From DASUAS01 sp963720765 (GTDB lineage: Bacteria; Actinomycetota; Acidimicrobiia; IMCC26256; DASPTH01): a stretch of DNA of 64,000 bases. The notes under the pieces are model-generated. The model did not search any database. It worked only from the letters and a program-made list of their open reading frames with translations, and was not told the origin of the DNA. Shown piece by piece: positions 16,739 to 25,570 of the stretch. A program made the position numbers and the translations under genes. Location of the stretch: assembly GCA_963720765.1 (NCBI GenBank), contig CAVRGS010000011.1:310001-374000 (forward strand), read 5' to 3'. The number at the start of each line of letters is the position of its first letter. Position 1 is the first letter of the stretch.

Positions 16739-17467
16739 GTGCACGTCTCCGTCGGCGAGTGGCTCGTCATCGCACTGGTGATCGTCGGCGCGTCGACGGT
16801 GCAGGGCGTCGTCGGGTTCGGATCGAACCTGCTCGCGGTGCCGGTGGTGGCGCTCATCGTGCCCGCCGCGCTGCCCGGCGCGATGGTCATCCCGGGCGTG
16901 CCGATGGCGGTGGCGATGGCCACGACCGAACGCGACCACATCGACTGGCGAGGCAGCCGATACCTGCTGCTCGGGCGACTGCCCGGCACCGCCGTCGGCG
17001 TCGCCGTCGTGGCCGCGGTCTCGACCGACACGCTGGCAGTGATCATCGGCGCGGTGGTGATCGCGGCGGTCGGGCTCAGCGTCGTCGCGTCGCACCTCCA
17101 CCCGGGCATCACGCCGACCTCGGCGACTCTGACCGGCGTGGCGACCGGCGTGACCGGCACCGCCGCGGCGATCGACGGACCGCCGCTGGCGCTGCTCTAC
17201 CAGAACGACCCCCCGCCCGTGTTCCGCTCCACGCTCGCCACGCAGTTCGCGCTCGGGACCGCGTTCACGATCACCGGACTGCTGATCGGCGGCGAGCTGC
17301 ACGGCTGGCAGGTCCTGCTCGGCCTGTCGCTGGTGCCGAGCTACTTCGCGGGGCTCGCGCTCAGTTTCGTCGTGCGCCCGCGCCTCGCGGGGCGGGATCT
17401 GCGCGGGGTGATCCTCACCGTCGCCGCGCTCACCGGCGTCGCGGCGATCGTGCGGGCGCTGGCGTAG
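16739..17467 (+). CDS. TauE/SafE-family membrane transporter
   Basis: This 242-residue protein has about eight hydrophobic segments. The pattern VGASTVQGVVGFGSNLLAVP at 17-36 and the repeated second half (TGVATGVTGTAAAIDGPPLALL) are typical of the TauE/SafE (DUF81) family, which exports sulfite, sulfoacetate or related anions. The start is a GTG at 16739. It follows lexA by 51 bases, but I see no functional link. The substrate is unknown. Confidence 0.85.
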   Translation: MHVSVGEWLVIALVIVGASTVQGVVGFGSNLLAVPVVALIVPAALPGAMVIPGVPMAVAMATTERDHIDWRGSRYLLLGRLPGTAVGVAVVAAVSTDTLAVIIGAVVIAAVGLSVVASHLHPGITPTSATLTGVATGVTGTAAAIDGPPLALLYQNDPPPVFRSTLATQFALGTAFTITGLLIGGELHGWQVLLGLSLVPSYFAGLALSFVVRPRLAGRDLRGVILTVAALTGVAAIVRALA

Positions 17468-17488
17468 TCGTTCGCCGGGCTCCGCGGG

Positions 17489-17698
17489 CTACGCGGCTTT
17501 GGCGGCGCGCCGCTCGCGCCAGTGCTGCGGCGCGCTGAGCGCCTTGGCGATCTTGCTGTCGGCGCCGCGGCGCTCACGGATGCGCTCGGCGGCCTTGGCC
17601 AACAGCCACGATCCCAGCGGGAACGCGACGGCCAGGATCACCCAACGGCGGATACGACTCGACATGAGGAACGACATGTCGTCGGTGTACCCACGCAC
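17489..17698 (-). CDS. small single-pass membrane protein
   Basis: This 69-residue protein has one hydrophobic helix (RRWVILAVAFPLGSWLLA, about residues 18-35) and a strongly basic tail (ERIRERRGADSK ... HWRERRAAKAA). A GTG at 17698 starts one base after the stop of the upstream reductase gene, which favours coupling. An ATG at 17677 would give 62 residues. Unknown function. Confidence 0.55.
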   Translation of the reverse strand: MRGYTDDMSFLMSSRIRRWVILAVAFPLGSWLLAKAAERIRERRGADSKIAKALSAPQHWRERRAAKAA

Positions 17699-17699
17699 G

Positions 17700-18284
17700 T
17701 CATCGGCGAACCGGGTAGCGGAGGTGCACCGCGCCCGTGCCCTGCACGACGACGGGGTCGTCGAACGTCACGTGACCGCGGTCGAGCTGGGCGAAGTACG
17801 GGATGCCCTCGCCATAGAGCGCGGGCGCGATGCTCACGCACACCTCGTCGACCACACCGAGGTCGAGGGCCTGCTGGATGACGTTCGGGCTGAGGATGGT
17901 CACGTCGCGGTCGCCCGCGATCTCGCGCGCCTTGTCGATGCCCTCCTCGAGGCTGCCGGCGAACGTCGTGCGCGGCCAGCGTTCGGCGTGCTCGACCGGG
18001 CGGTGGGTGACGACGACGACCGGCGCGCCCATCGGGTGCCGGTCACCCCAGCCGTCGGTGATGTCGAACAGCCGACGGCCGCAGACCAGGGCACCGACGC
18101 CGTCGACCAGCTGGTGGAGCACCTCGGCGCTGGCCGCGTCGACCTCCAGCGAGATGTCTTCGTTGGCGCTCGGGAACGAGACGTCGCCGGCCTGGTACCA
18201 GTCGAAGATCTCGCCCGGCGTGTCGTCGGGATTGGCGATGAACCCGTCGAGCGACATCGTCATGTGGGTCAGGACCTTGCCCAT
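17700..18284 (-). CDS. dihydrofolate reductase/RibD C-terminal domain protein
   Basis: This 194-residue NADPH-dependent reductase-like protein belongs to the RibD C-terminal/DHFR superfamily. Its start HMTMSLDGFIANPDD, LVCGRRLFDITDGWGD and DVTILSPNVIQQALDLGVVDEV followed by IAPALYGEGIPYF are family hallmarks. Many actinobacteria have stand-alone copies like this with no proven substrate, outside riboflavin operons. The ATG at 18284 is well placed. It is followed by the small membrane protein gene with a one-base gap. Confidence 0.85.
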   Translation of the reverse strand: MGKVLTHMTMSLDGFIANPDDTPGEIFDWYQAGDVSFPSANEDISLEVDAASAEVLHQLVDGVGALVCGRRLFDITDGWGDRHPMGAPVVVVTHRPVEHAERWPRTTFAGSLEEGIDKAREIAGDRDVTILSPNVIQQALDLGVVDEVCVSIAPALYGEGIPYFAQLDRGHVTFDDPVVVQGTGAVHLRYPVRR

Positions 18285-18351
18285 CTCAGCTCCTCGTGCG
18301 TTCGTCGCCTCATCGGTTCCTCAGGGCTTTGACCGCGACGAGTTCAGGAAC

Positions 18352-19413
18352 TCATCGCGCGAAGCGGGGCGCCACTTCGTCGGCGAAGAGGTGCATCGAG
18401 CGCACCACGTGTTCTTGCGCGACGCCGCCGACGCCCATCCAGCACACGACGTTGCGCACGCCCGCGTCGTGCAGCAGCGCGATCTTCTCGATGCATCCGG
18501 CGGGGTCGTCGAACACGAGGTTGGTGTCGATCTGTCGCTGCCAGTCGGCGTCGGGGATCTCGGGTGGTGCGGTGCTCGCGGTGAGGGTGTCCCACTCCTC
18601 GATCGGACGCACCGGTGCGCTCAGCGCGGCGAGGCGCGACATGTGCCACTCGTACGGGCGCTTCTGGAGGTCGTGCGCCTCGGCCTTCGTCGGTGCGAGG
18701 AACATGTAGAGCAGCACGATGGCGCGGTCGAGGATGAGGTCGGTGTCGAGCAGTGACTCCTCGACCAGCGACACGTACGTGCGCATCATGTCGGCCGTGT
18801 TGCTCACCGGCGCGAACGGTGAGGCCAGCGCGAGGGGTAGGCCGCGTTCGACGGTCTCCTCGATCGGCGTGGTGCCGCCGACGCTCATCAGCAGCACCTG
18901 CTCGGGGCGACGCACCGGCGCGGGCCAGGTGCGGACGGGCGGGAAGCTGAAGAACTCGCCGTCGTAGCCGTGGCGCTCCCCCGCCTGTGCTCCCGTCCAT
19001 GCGTCGAGCACGATGTCGAGCGACTCGGTGAAACGAGCCTTGGTGGTGGACTCCTCCACCTCGAAGACGACGTTCTGCGGCCACTGGTAGCCGCGGCCGA
19101 TGCAGAGGTCGGCGCGACCGTCGCCGATGCGATCGAGCAGCGCGGCGCGCTCGGCGAAGCGCAGCGGATGCGTCAGCGACTGGTTCACCACCGCGGCACC
19201 GACGCGGACGCGCGACGTGCGGCCGAGCAGGTACGTGGACATGTCGATGGCGTCGGGGCACGCGCAGTAGTCGAAGAAGTGCTGCTCGGGCACCCACACG
19301 CTGTCGTAGCCGAGCGCCTCGGCGACGTCGACGCGCTCGAGCTCCTCGGCGTAGATCTGTTCGGTGGTGATCCAGGGCGGCACCTGGAACGTGTGGTAGC
19401 TGCCGAACTTCAT
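18352..19413 (-). CDS. LLM-class flavin-dependent oxidoreductase
   Basis: This 353-residue bacterial luciferase-like TIM-barrel enzyme uses FMN or F420. It starts MKFGSYHTFQVPPW and contains EALGYDSVWVPEQHFFDY, RVRVGAAVVNQSLTHPLRFAE and RADLCIGRGYQW, all standard luciferase-family landmarks. It ends with a C-terminal helix that includes GGVAQEHVVRSMHLFADEV. It lies 67 bases downstream of the reductase-family gene on the same strand and 36 bases before the hydrolase gene. A role in oxidising a hydrocarbon or xenobiotic is plausible, given the nearby catabolic genes, but is not shown. Confidence 0.88.
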   Translation of the reverse strand: MKFGSYHTFQVPPWITTEQIYAEELERVDVAEALGYDSVWVPEQHFFDYCACPDAIDMSTYLLGRTSRVRVGAAVVNQSLTHPLRFAERAALLDRIGDGRADLCIGRGYQWPQNVVFEVEESTTKARFTESLDIVLDAWTGAQAGERHGYDGEFFSFPPVRTWPAPVRRPEQVLLMSVGGTTPIEETVERGLPLALASPFAPVSNTADMMRTYVSLVEESLLDTDLILDRAIVLLYMFLAPTKAEAHDLQKRPYEWHMSRLAALSAPVRPIEEWDTLTASTAPPEIPDADWQRQIDTNLVFDDPAGCIEKIALLHDAGVRNVVCWMGVGGVAQEHVVRSMHLFADEVAPRFAR

Positions 19414-19449
19414 GGCGCGGAGCCTACGGGGTTCATTTCGCGGCGCGTG

Positions 19450-20175
19450 CTAGCAGCGGCGAAGAAACGGGGCCACCTCCGCGGCGAACGCCTTGGGCGA
19501 CTCGACCGGTGCGAGGTGGCTGGTGCCGGGCAGCAACACGCAGTGGGCGTCGAGCAGGTCGGCGAGCTCCTCCTGGTCGGCGTCGTTGCCCTCGTGCTGT
19601 CCTCCGATGACCAGCGCGCGCACCGAGAGCTCGGGGAGCCGGTCGCGCGCGTCGAACGTGACCACCGCGCGGAAGGCGGCGGCGAGCGACGCCGGATCCG
19701 AAGCCGTCATGTCGGCGAGGAAGCGCTCGCGGGCGCCGTCGGTGTTCTCGAGCGGCTGCGGTCCGAGCATCGCCGGCAGCAGCGCCTCGGCGACCGCCGC
19801 CGAACCGCTCGACTCGGCGAGGTCGGCGAGCACGGGGTTGAACTCGCGCGCACCTTCCGTGAAGCCGGGGATCGTGTTGCAGAGCACGAGGCCGCGCACG
19901 CGGTCACCGGCGAGCAGCGCGAGCTCCTGGGCGATCATGCCGCCGAGCGAGTGACCGATCACCACCACGGGACCGCGGCTCTCGTCGTCGATCGCCGCCG
20001 CGAGGCGCGCCACGGTGACGGGCCCATCGAGGGCGGTGTCGATCGCAGGCGCGTCGCCGAAGCCGGGGACGTCGATGGCGACGCAGTCGTGGTCGCGCAG
20101 CAACGGCACGATCGGATCCCAGAAGGCTCGGGTCGAACCGATGCCGTGGATCAGGAGAACGGGTTGGAGAGCCAT
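19450..20175 (-). CDS. alpha/beta-fold hydrolase
   Basis: This 241-residue esterase/lactonase-type hydrolase has an oxyanion region in LLIHGIGSTRAFWDP, a nucleophile elbow GHSLGG (Ser near 95), an acid region around VIGGQHEGND and a catalytic His in GTSHLAPVESP. The ATG at 20175 is chosen over a longer Arg-rich extension. It lies upstream of the LLM oxidoreductase on the same strand (36-base gap), so the pair could act in sequence on one compound. The substrate is unknown. Confidence 0.88.
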   Translation of the reverse strand: MALQPVLLIHGIGSTRAFWDPIVPLLRDHDCVAIDVPGFGDAPAIDTALDGPVTVARLAAAIDDESRGPVVVIGHSLGGMIAQELALLAGDRVRGLVLCNTIPGFTEGAREFNPVLADLAESSGSAAVAEALLPAMLGPQPLENTDGARERFLADMTASDPASLAAAFRAVVTFDARDRLPELSVRALVIGGQHEGNDADQEELADLLDAHCVLLPGTSHLAPVESPKAFAAEVAPFLRRC

Positions 20176-20241
20176 GCCCCAGGTTGTCACGCGGGACCTC
20201 CGACTCTGTGAACGCCGCGAACATGAGCGGAGGATGTCCCC

Positions 20242-21072
20242 ATGCGCCGGACGAGAAGATTGCTCATCACCGCGTCGGTTGTCGGCATCGCGCTGGGTGC
20301 GACCCTGGCGAGCGTTCCGGCCGGCGCGCAGCAGGCGTCGAGCACCATCACGATCTCGAAGCACGTGGTGGGGATCGGGCCCGCGGGCACCGTCTTCACC
20401 GTCAGGTACGTCTGCGACGGACCCGGCGATCCGGGGAACGACTTCAACGGAACGATCCAGTACGGCGCGACCGGCATGCCGACGGCGGACAACTCGTTCA
20501 CGGCTGTGGCCGGCACGCACTGCACGATCACCGAGATCGAAGCCGGCGGGGCGACGAGCGTGACCTGGTCGTGCAGCGAATCACCGGTCGGCAGTGCGTG
20601 CGGCCATGTCGGCAACGACATCACCGTGGGTGACGCCCCCGGAGCGATCGACGTCGTCGTGACGAACGTGATGCCGGCCCGCAGCACCGTGCTGATCCGG
20701 AAGGACGTCGTCGGTGCGGCGCCCGCGGCATCCGTGTTCCAGGTCGACTACACGTCCGCGGTCCAGGGTGAGCTCGCGCACGAGTTCTCGGGATCGGTGC
20801 AGTTCGACGCCACCGGCACGCCGCGCGCAGATGACACCTTCACCGCGCCACAGGGAACTCGTTGCACCGTCACCGAGACGGCCGACGGCGGCGCGGCGAA
20901 CGTGACGTACCTCTGCGAGGACGTTCCCCGCGGCAACTCCTGCACCGAGCAACAGACGACCGCGCCGCTGCAGTTCACGGTGGGGACGATCGACGGCTCG
21001 GTCATCGTCACGGTCCAGAACGCGATGACACGCGTCGACGCCGTGCAGGTTCAGCCCACCCTCACGGGCTGA
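20242..21072 (+). CDS. secreted protein with two tandem DUF5979-like domains
   Basis: This 276-residue exported protein has a signal peptide (MRRTRRLLITASVVGIALG ... VPAGAQQ, cleavage about residue 30). Two repeats of about 115 residues follow. Each begins with an ITISKHVVG / VLIRKDVVG strand and passes through an FNGTIQYGATG / FSGSVQFDATG core, with two Cys (CTITE..WSC, CTVTE..YLC). They end in DVVVTNVM / VTVQNAM. This matches beta-sandwich surface domains such as DUF5979. No LPxTG or membrane anchor follows, so it is probably released. GGAGG lies just upstream of the ATG at 20242. Confidence 0.75.
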   Translation: MRRTRRLLITASVVGIALGATLASVPAGAQQASSTITISKHVVGIGPAGTVFTVRYVCDGPGDPGNDFNGTIQYGATGMPTADNSFTAVAGTHCTITEIEAGGATSVTWSCSESPVGSACGHVGNDITVGDAPGAIDVVVTNVMPARSTVLIRKDVVGAAPAASVFQVDYTSAVQGELAHEFSGSVQFDATGTPRADDTFTAPQGTRCTVTETADGGAANVTYLCEDVPRGNSCTEQQTTAPLQFTVGTIDGSVIVTVQNAMTRVDAVQVQPTLTG

Positions 21073-21078
21073 CCAGCT

Positions 21079-22326
21079 TCAGACCAGGTCGAGGAACCGC
21101 GCCAGGTTGTCACGCATCACGAGCCGGGTGTCGTCATCGCTCAGGTTCTTCAGCTGACCGAGGTACAGGTCGGGCTCGGGGAGCCCCTCGCCGTGCGGGA
21201 AGTCGGATCCGAACACGATCGGCTTGATGCCGACCGCCTCGATCACCCGGTCGACGTTCTCCTCGGGGAACGGCGCCACGAAGCAGTGCTCCTGGAAGTA
21301 CTCGCTCGGACGCCGGTCGAGCGTCCCCCACGTCGCGCGCCGCCCCATGAGGAACGCGTGATCGAGCTTGCGGATCGTGTACGGCACCCACACCGTGCCC
21401 TGCTCGGAGAGGAGCAGCTGCATCTTCGGGAACCGTGCGAACCAACCCTGCAGGATGGCGGCGCCGACGGTCTCCATGGCCGGACGGTCGCCGTAGTAGA
21501 AGGCCCACTGGAACGCGTCCATGTCGCCCAGCATCACCTCGTCCTCGCTCCAGTCGAGCCCCTGCGCGCCGTAGCGGGTGACGGTGGCGAGGTGCGTGCA
21601 GAGCTTGATGCCGGCTTCGCTGCACCGCGACCAGAAGCGGTCGTTCTCGGGCCGGAACGGCGAGGTGTGCATCGACGGGCCGGTCGACGTCTGGATCACC
21701 TTCGGCACGTCGAGCTCCATGATCTCGTCGAGCAGCAGCAGCGCGCCGTCGGGATCGGCGAACGAGATGAACGGCGGCGTGAACAGGCGGCCTTCGTAGT
21801 TGTAGCCCCACTCCGTGCCGAGGTAGCGGTTGAGCGCGACCAGGTTGGCGTAGAGGCCGTCGAAGTCGTCCTCGAACTCCACCTCCATCCCCGGCAGCGC
21901 GGCGTAGTTGACCGCACACTGGATGCCCTGCGCGTCCATGACGGTGAGGCGATCAGCGGGGTTGTCGAGCTGGGGCTGCAGCTCGCGGTAGTGGCGGGCG
22001 AACTCCTTGCGGCCCGCGGCGTCGAGGTCCTTGAGCGGGTTCAACCGCGTGAGGAGCGAACCGGGGATGACCTGGCCGCCCTCCCCGGCGCCGGAGTCCT
22101 CGACCCCCACGTCGGCGAGCTGCTCGTTCGAACCGACCACCTGGTAGTTCTCGAACGTGAAGCGCGCCGGCCGGCCGTTGTACGACATCACCGGGATGCC
22201 CCGGACCTTGTGGTCGACGCGGATCGCCATGTCGCGCTTGTCGGGATCGATGTAGCGCTCGTAGGCGTCGAGCTTCGGCGTCGAGTGCTCGTCGGCGTCG
22301 TTGATGAGATACGGAAGTGCGCTCAT
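21079..22326 (-). CDS. amidohydrolase-family (TIM-barrel) metal-dependent hydrolase
   Basis: This 415-residue amidohydrolase-2 type enzyme has an N-terminal metal motif in INDADEHSTP (D-x-D-x-H), RLTVMDAQGIQCAVNY, LCTHLATVTRYGAQ with metal-binding His, and IVFGSDFPHGEGLPEP as the C-terminal Asp motif. Relatives cleave C-C bonds (decarboxylases) or C-N bonds. It is the last gene of the five-gene operon, overlapping the preceding gene by four bases (ATGA). That operon begins at the P450 gene with a TetR-type operator, so it probably handles a late intermediate of the same pathway. Confidence 0.85.
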   Translation of the reverse strand: MSALPYLINDADEHSTPKLDAYERYIDPDKRDMAIRVDHKVRGIPVMSYNGRPARFTFENYQVVGSNEQLADVGVEDSGAGEGGQVIPGSLLTRLNPLKDLDAAGRKEFARHYRELQPQLDNPADRLTVMDAQGIQCAVNYAALPGMEVEFEDDFDGLYANLVALNRYLGTEWGYNYEGRLFTPPFISFADPDGALLLLDEIMELDVPKVIQTSTGPSMHTSPFRPENDRFWSRCSEAGIKLCTHLATVTRYGAQGLDWSEDEVMLGDMDAFQWAFYYGDRPAMETVGAAILQGWFARFPKMQLLLSEQGTVWVPYTIRKLDHAFLMGRRATWGTLDRRPSEYFQEHCFVAPFPEENVDRVIEAVGIKPIVFGSDFPHGEGLPEPDLYLGQLKNLSDDDTRLVMRDNLARFLDLV

Positions 22327-23358
22327 GTGGTTGCTCCCCCTTCGATGCGCCACAGGCCTGCGGCCTGCAGCGCTGCCAACACTTCTCCACCCGCGTGCGA
22401 CTGATCCTCGCCGAAGCCCTGCGCACCGTCCCACTCCCACTGGAAGTATCCCGTGCCCTGGCCGTGCGTGCCGTGGTGGCTCACCAGCTCCCCCACCGCC
22501 GAGAGCTCCCGACCGTGCTCGTCGACCGCGTCGAGCCAGATCCTGCGCATCCACTCGTGCTCGGGGTCGAACTCGCAGCGGCGTTCGCCGTCGACGAGCA
22601 GTCCGTACACACCGTCGCGCACGAGGTAGCCGGTGGTGACGAGGTCGCGCGCGGCGCCGTCCCACAGGCACGGCAGCGTGTACGCGAGGAACATGTCGTC
22701 GGCGTCCTGGGTGCCGAACACGTAGCCGATGCCGAACGGGCTGTACGGCGGGCGCGTCGCCTGCGCGGGATCGCGCGGTGGACGCGGACGCGCCGCGCGG
22801 CACACCGGGTGCGCGCGGGGCAGGCCGCGGCCCCCACGAGCGATCGCGCACCGAGTACGAGTCGATGTCAATGGTCTCGCCGCGCAGGTCGATCTGGCCG
22901 GTGACGTGCATGCACTGGTCGAAGTGCCGGCCGCGCCAGAACGGCGCCACGCCGCTTGGGTGGGAGTGCGGCGGCCGCGCGCCTTCGAACACGAGATCGG
23001 CCTCGAACGCACCCGGGTCGGAACGGCGGACGCGGTACTTCTGCAGCGGCTCGAGCATCTGGAGGTGGTTGCCGTTCGGGAGCTCGACGTTCCGGAGCTC
23101 CATGGTGTCGGGGTCGGTCAACGGCAGGTCACGCAGGTGCACCTCGTGCAGCGCGCCGGCCGGCGACGCGTCCCACACCCACGCACCCCCGTTGCAGATG
23201 CCCTGGTTGAACAGCACCTGGTTGTAGAACCACCCCCCGAGCGCGCGCTCCGGATGGTGGAACGAGACCCAGAACGTCTCGGTCTCGTACGGATGGTCGC
23301 TCACCGGATGGAAGCAGTCGTCGGCGGGCGTGATCGGGATGATCTCGGGCGCGCTCAC
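22323..23358 (-). CDS. DUF7064/7065-like protein, one frameshift
   Basis: The first frame (GTG at 23358 or 23361, MVSAPEIIPITPADDCFHPV ...) reads to SVRDRSWGPRP near 22830. The protein then continues one base out of frame with PYSPFGIGYVFGTQDADDM to the stop at 22323. Joined, it is about 345 residues of beta-rich sequence with FWVSFHHPERALGGWFYNQ and TIDIDSYSVRDRSWGPR. I recall this family as neighbours of APH-like kinases in mycobacterial catabolic clusters. The biochemical role is unknown. The shift lies within a run of C/G repeats (about 22780-22830), where a sequencing error is likely. It overlaps both neighbours by four bases. Confidence 0.65.
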
Positions 23359-24755
23359 CACACCAGCTCCGGCCAGCCGCGCTCGTACATCCCGCCGGAC
23401 GCCTCGCGCATCATCCAGTCGTCGCGGGTGAGCCGCGCCCAGTGGTACAGCAGGTACTCGTCGAGCTCGACCTTGCCGTCGCGAGCGGCGGTCGCGAGCG
23501 CGACCCGACCGGCGGCCACCGTCGGCGGCGTGCGACCGAGCAGTCGCCCGAGGTCGTCGAGCTCCTGCGTCTCGAAGTGCGACCGGTTGCGATCGAGCCC
23601 TTCGAGGTACTTCACCTGGCGAGCCGCACCCTTGGCGAGGTTCGACACTGCGCGGTCGTCGACGCGATCGACGATGTCGCGCAGTTGCCCGAGCACCGCG
23701 TCGTAGAGCGCGGCGTGCGGGAGCGGCGGCGCCTCGTCAGGCACCTCCCGCCCCGGGAGCTCGATGCCCATGGCGTCGGCCTGCGCGGTGAGGCGCATGC
23801 GCCGGTGCAGCATGTTCATGACCATCCCGCTGCCGTCGGCGTAGCGGTCCACGGCGGCATCGACCGCGCCCGCGGGTCCGAGCGGACGCGTCGTCCCCTC
23901 CCCCATGTCGGCGAGTCCGAACCGCGGCCCGAGACGTGCGCACGCGTTCAGCCGGTAGTAGCGCACGCGCGCGGGATCGACGGCGATGCCGCTCGCGTCC
24001 TCGTACTCGCGCAGGCGCGCCGGGAAGTCGGGCCAGCCTTGCTGCGTCGCGCGCCACGACAACCAGGCGATGTCGTCCATCGGGTCACCGATGTGCGCGA
24101 GCTCCCAGTCGACGATCGCGGTGACGCGCTCGCCGTCGTACATGAAGTTGCCCGGACCGGTGTCGCCCTGGACGAGGACCGCCTCACCGTCGTACTCGGG
24201 TACGTGATCGAGCAAGTGCTCGAGCTGCGCACGCGCGAGTGCGTCGATGGGCTGGTCGCGGTCTTCGCGCTCGAACAGCTCCTGGATGCCGGCGAGTTGG
24301 TCGAGCTGGTGCTCGCCCACCGAGCGGACGGGACCGAAGCTCGGCAGCTCGAGCTCCCGCGCCGGCGTCGAGTGCCAGGTGGCGAGCTGGACCATGAAGT
24401 CGCGCGCGACGGCCTCGGCGACCGCGGGATCGCGCGGCGGCCGGAACCAGACCTGTCCCTCCGCCCGGTCGACGAGGAACACGTCGAGGTCCTCGTCGAC
24501 GCCCCACACGTGCGGGATCGGGATGCCGAGTGGTTCGAGGGCGCGGTACACCTCGGCTTCGCGATCGAAGCCCATGAACGACCCGACGCCGCCTCGACCG
24601 CCGCGTTGCAGGAACAACCGGCGCACGGTGTCGCCGAGCGCCACGTCGACCGCGAAGCCGCTGCGCCCACCGCCGGCGACCTGCACGACGTCGCGCACCT
24701 CTCCACCGGCGGTGCGGGCAATCCACTCGCGGGCCACAGCGTCGATCACGGGCAT
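23355..24755 (-). CDS. APH-family phosphotransferase-like protein
   Basis: This 466-residue kinase-fold protein has the catalytic loop QGDTGPGN at 196-203 (usual HGDxxxxN with Gln first), the metal-binding IVDWELAH with D216, and an N-lobe strand RRLFLQRGG. The family includes acyl-CoA dehydrogenase-linked phosphotransferases in catabolic operons, which phosphorylate hydroxylated intermediates. The long C-terminal part (310-466) is unusual for antibiotic kinases. The ATG at 24755 overlaps the SMP-30 gene end by ten bases. This supports a metabolic role over drug resistance. Confidence 0.82.
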   Translation of the reverse strand: MPVIDAVAREWIARTAGGEVRDVVQVAGGGRSGFAVDVALGDTVRRLFLQRGGRGGVGSFMGFDREAEVYRALEPLGIPIPHVWGVDEDLDVFLVDRAEGQVWFRPPRDPAVAEAVARDFMVQLATWHSTPARELELPSFGPVRSVGEHQLDQLAGIQELFEREDRDQPIDALARAQLEHLLDHVPEYDGEAVLVQGDTGPGNFMYDGERVTAIVDWELAHIGDPMDDIAWLSWRATQQGWPDFPARLREYEDASGIAVDPARVRYYRLNACARLGPRFGLADMGEGTTRPLGPAGAVDAAVDRYADGSGMVMNMLHRRMRLTAQADAMGIELPGREVPDEAPPLPHAALYDAVLGQLRDIVDRVDDRAVSNLAKGAARQVKYLEGLDRNRSHFETQELDDLGRLLGRTPPTVAAGRVALATAARDGKVELDEYLLYHWARLTRDDWMMREASGGMYERGWPELVW

Positions 24756-25570
24756 CCCACCCCCGGCACGTCGACGCGCGCGACGTCGAGGTGGCCAACG
24801 GACCGACCGGCGAAGTAGTCGTCCTGCGTCGTCTCCGCGGTGCACAGCAGCAGCGTGCGCCCGTCGTCGCCGCCGAGGCAGCACGACATCGCCCAGCGTC
24901 CGGGGAAGCACATGCGGTCGAGGACCTCGCCCCCCTCTCGGACGTGGAGGAACTCCCCCGCGAGGTACGACGCCACCCACACTTCGCCGTTCGCGTCGAG
25001 GCACAACCCGTCGGGATGGGTCCCAGCCGGCAGCTCGGCCCACGGGCGCGGGGCGGCCAGCGCGCCGTCGAGCTCGACATCGAACGCAGTGATCCGGCCG
25101 GCGAACGTCTCCGCCACCAGCAACGTCGCGCCGTCGGGTGTCGTGGCGATGCCGTTGGGATAGACGACATCGCGCGCGACCACGCTGACGTCCCGGTCAG
25201 GCGTGACCAACAGGATGCGATGTGAGCTCCGGTCGAAGTGGTCGTCGTACGCGTCGACGTACGCGCGTCCCTCAGCCGTGACGACCATGTCGTTGAGGTG
25301 GCGCGCGTGAGACCGAAGATCGACGACCTCCTCCGTGCCCGTGGCGTCGACCCGGACCAGACGCGGGTCGTTCATGCACGCGACCAGCAGCGCGCCGTCG
25401 GGCAGGAAGCCGAGCCCCGATGGCGCGTCGATCTCGACCACGCACTCGACACCACCGGGATCGTCGAGCCGGTGGACGGCGCCGCCGAGCTGGTCGGAGA
25501 TCCACCACGAACCGGCACGCCACCGAGGCCCTTCCGGGAACCTCAGACCGGGCAGGACGACCTCACGCAA
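24746..25570 (-). CDS. SMP-30/gluconolactonase-family lactone hydrolase
   Basis: This 274-residue six-bladed beta-propeller should hydrolyse a lactone with a divalent metal. LRFPEGPRW (first metal Glu), LNDMVVTAEGRAYVD, YPNGIATTPDG and HPDGLCLDANGEVWVAS mark the metal-binding blades. A TTG at 25570 is the likely start, overlapping the P450 stop by eight bases; no ATG or GTG lies in a suitable place. Its position after a P450 suggests it opens a lactone formed in the same pathway. Confidence 0.82.
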   Translation of the reverse strand: MREVVLPGLRFPEGPRWRAGSWWISDQLGGAVHRLDDPGGVECVVEIDAPSGLGFLPDGALLVACMNDPRLVRVDATGTEEVVDLRSHARHLNDMVVTAEGRAYVDAYDDHFDRSSHRILLVTPDRDVSVVARDVVYPNGIATTPDGATLLVAETFAGRITAFDVELDGALAAPRPWAELPAGTHPDGLCLDANGEVWVASYLAGEFLHVREGGEVLDRMCFPGRWAMSCCLGGDDGRTLLLCTAETTQDDYFAGRSVGHLDVARVDVPGVGCP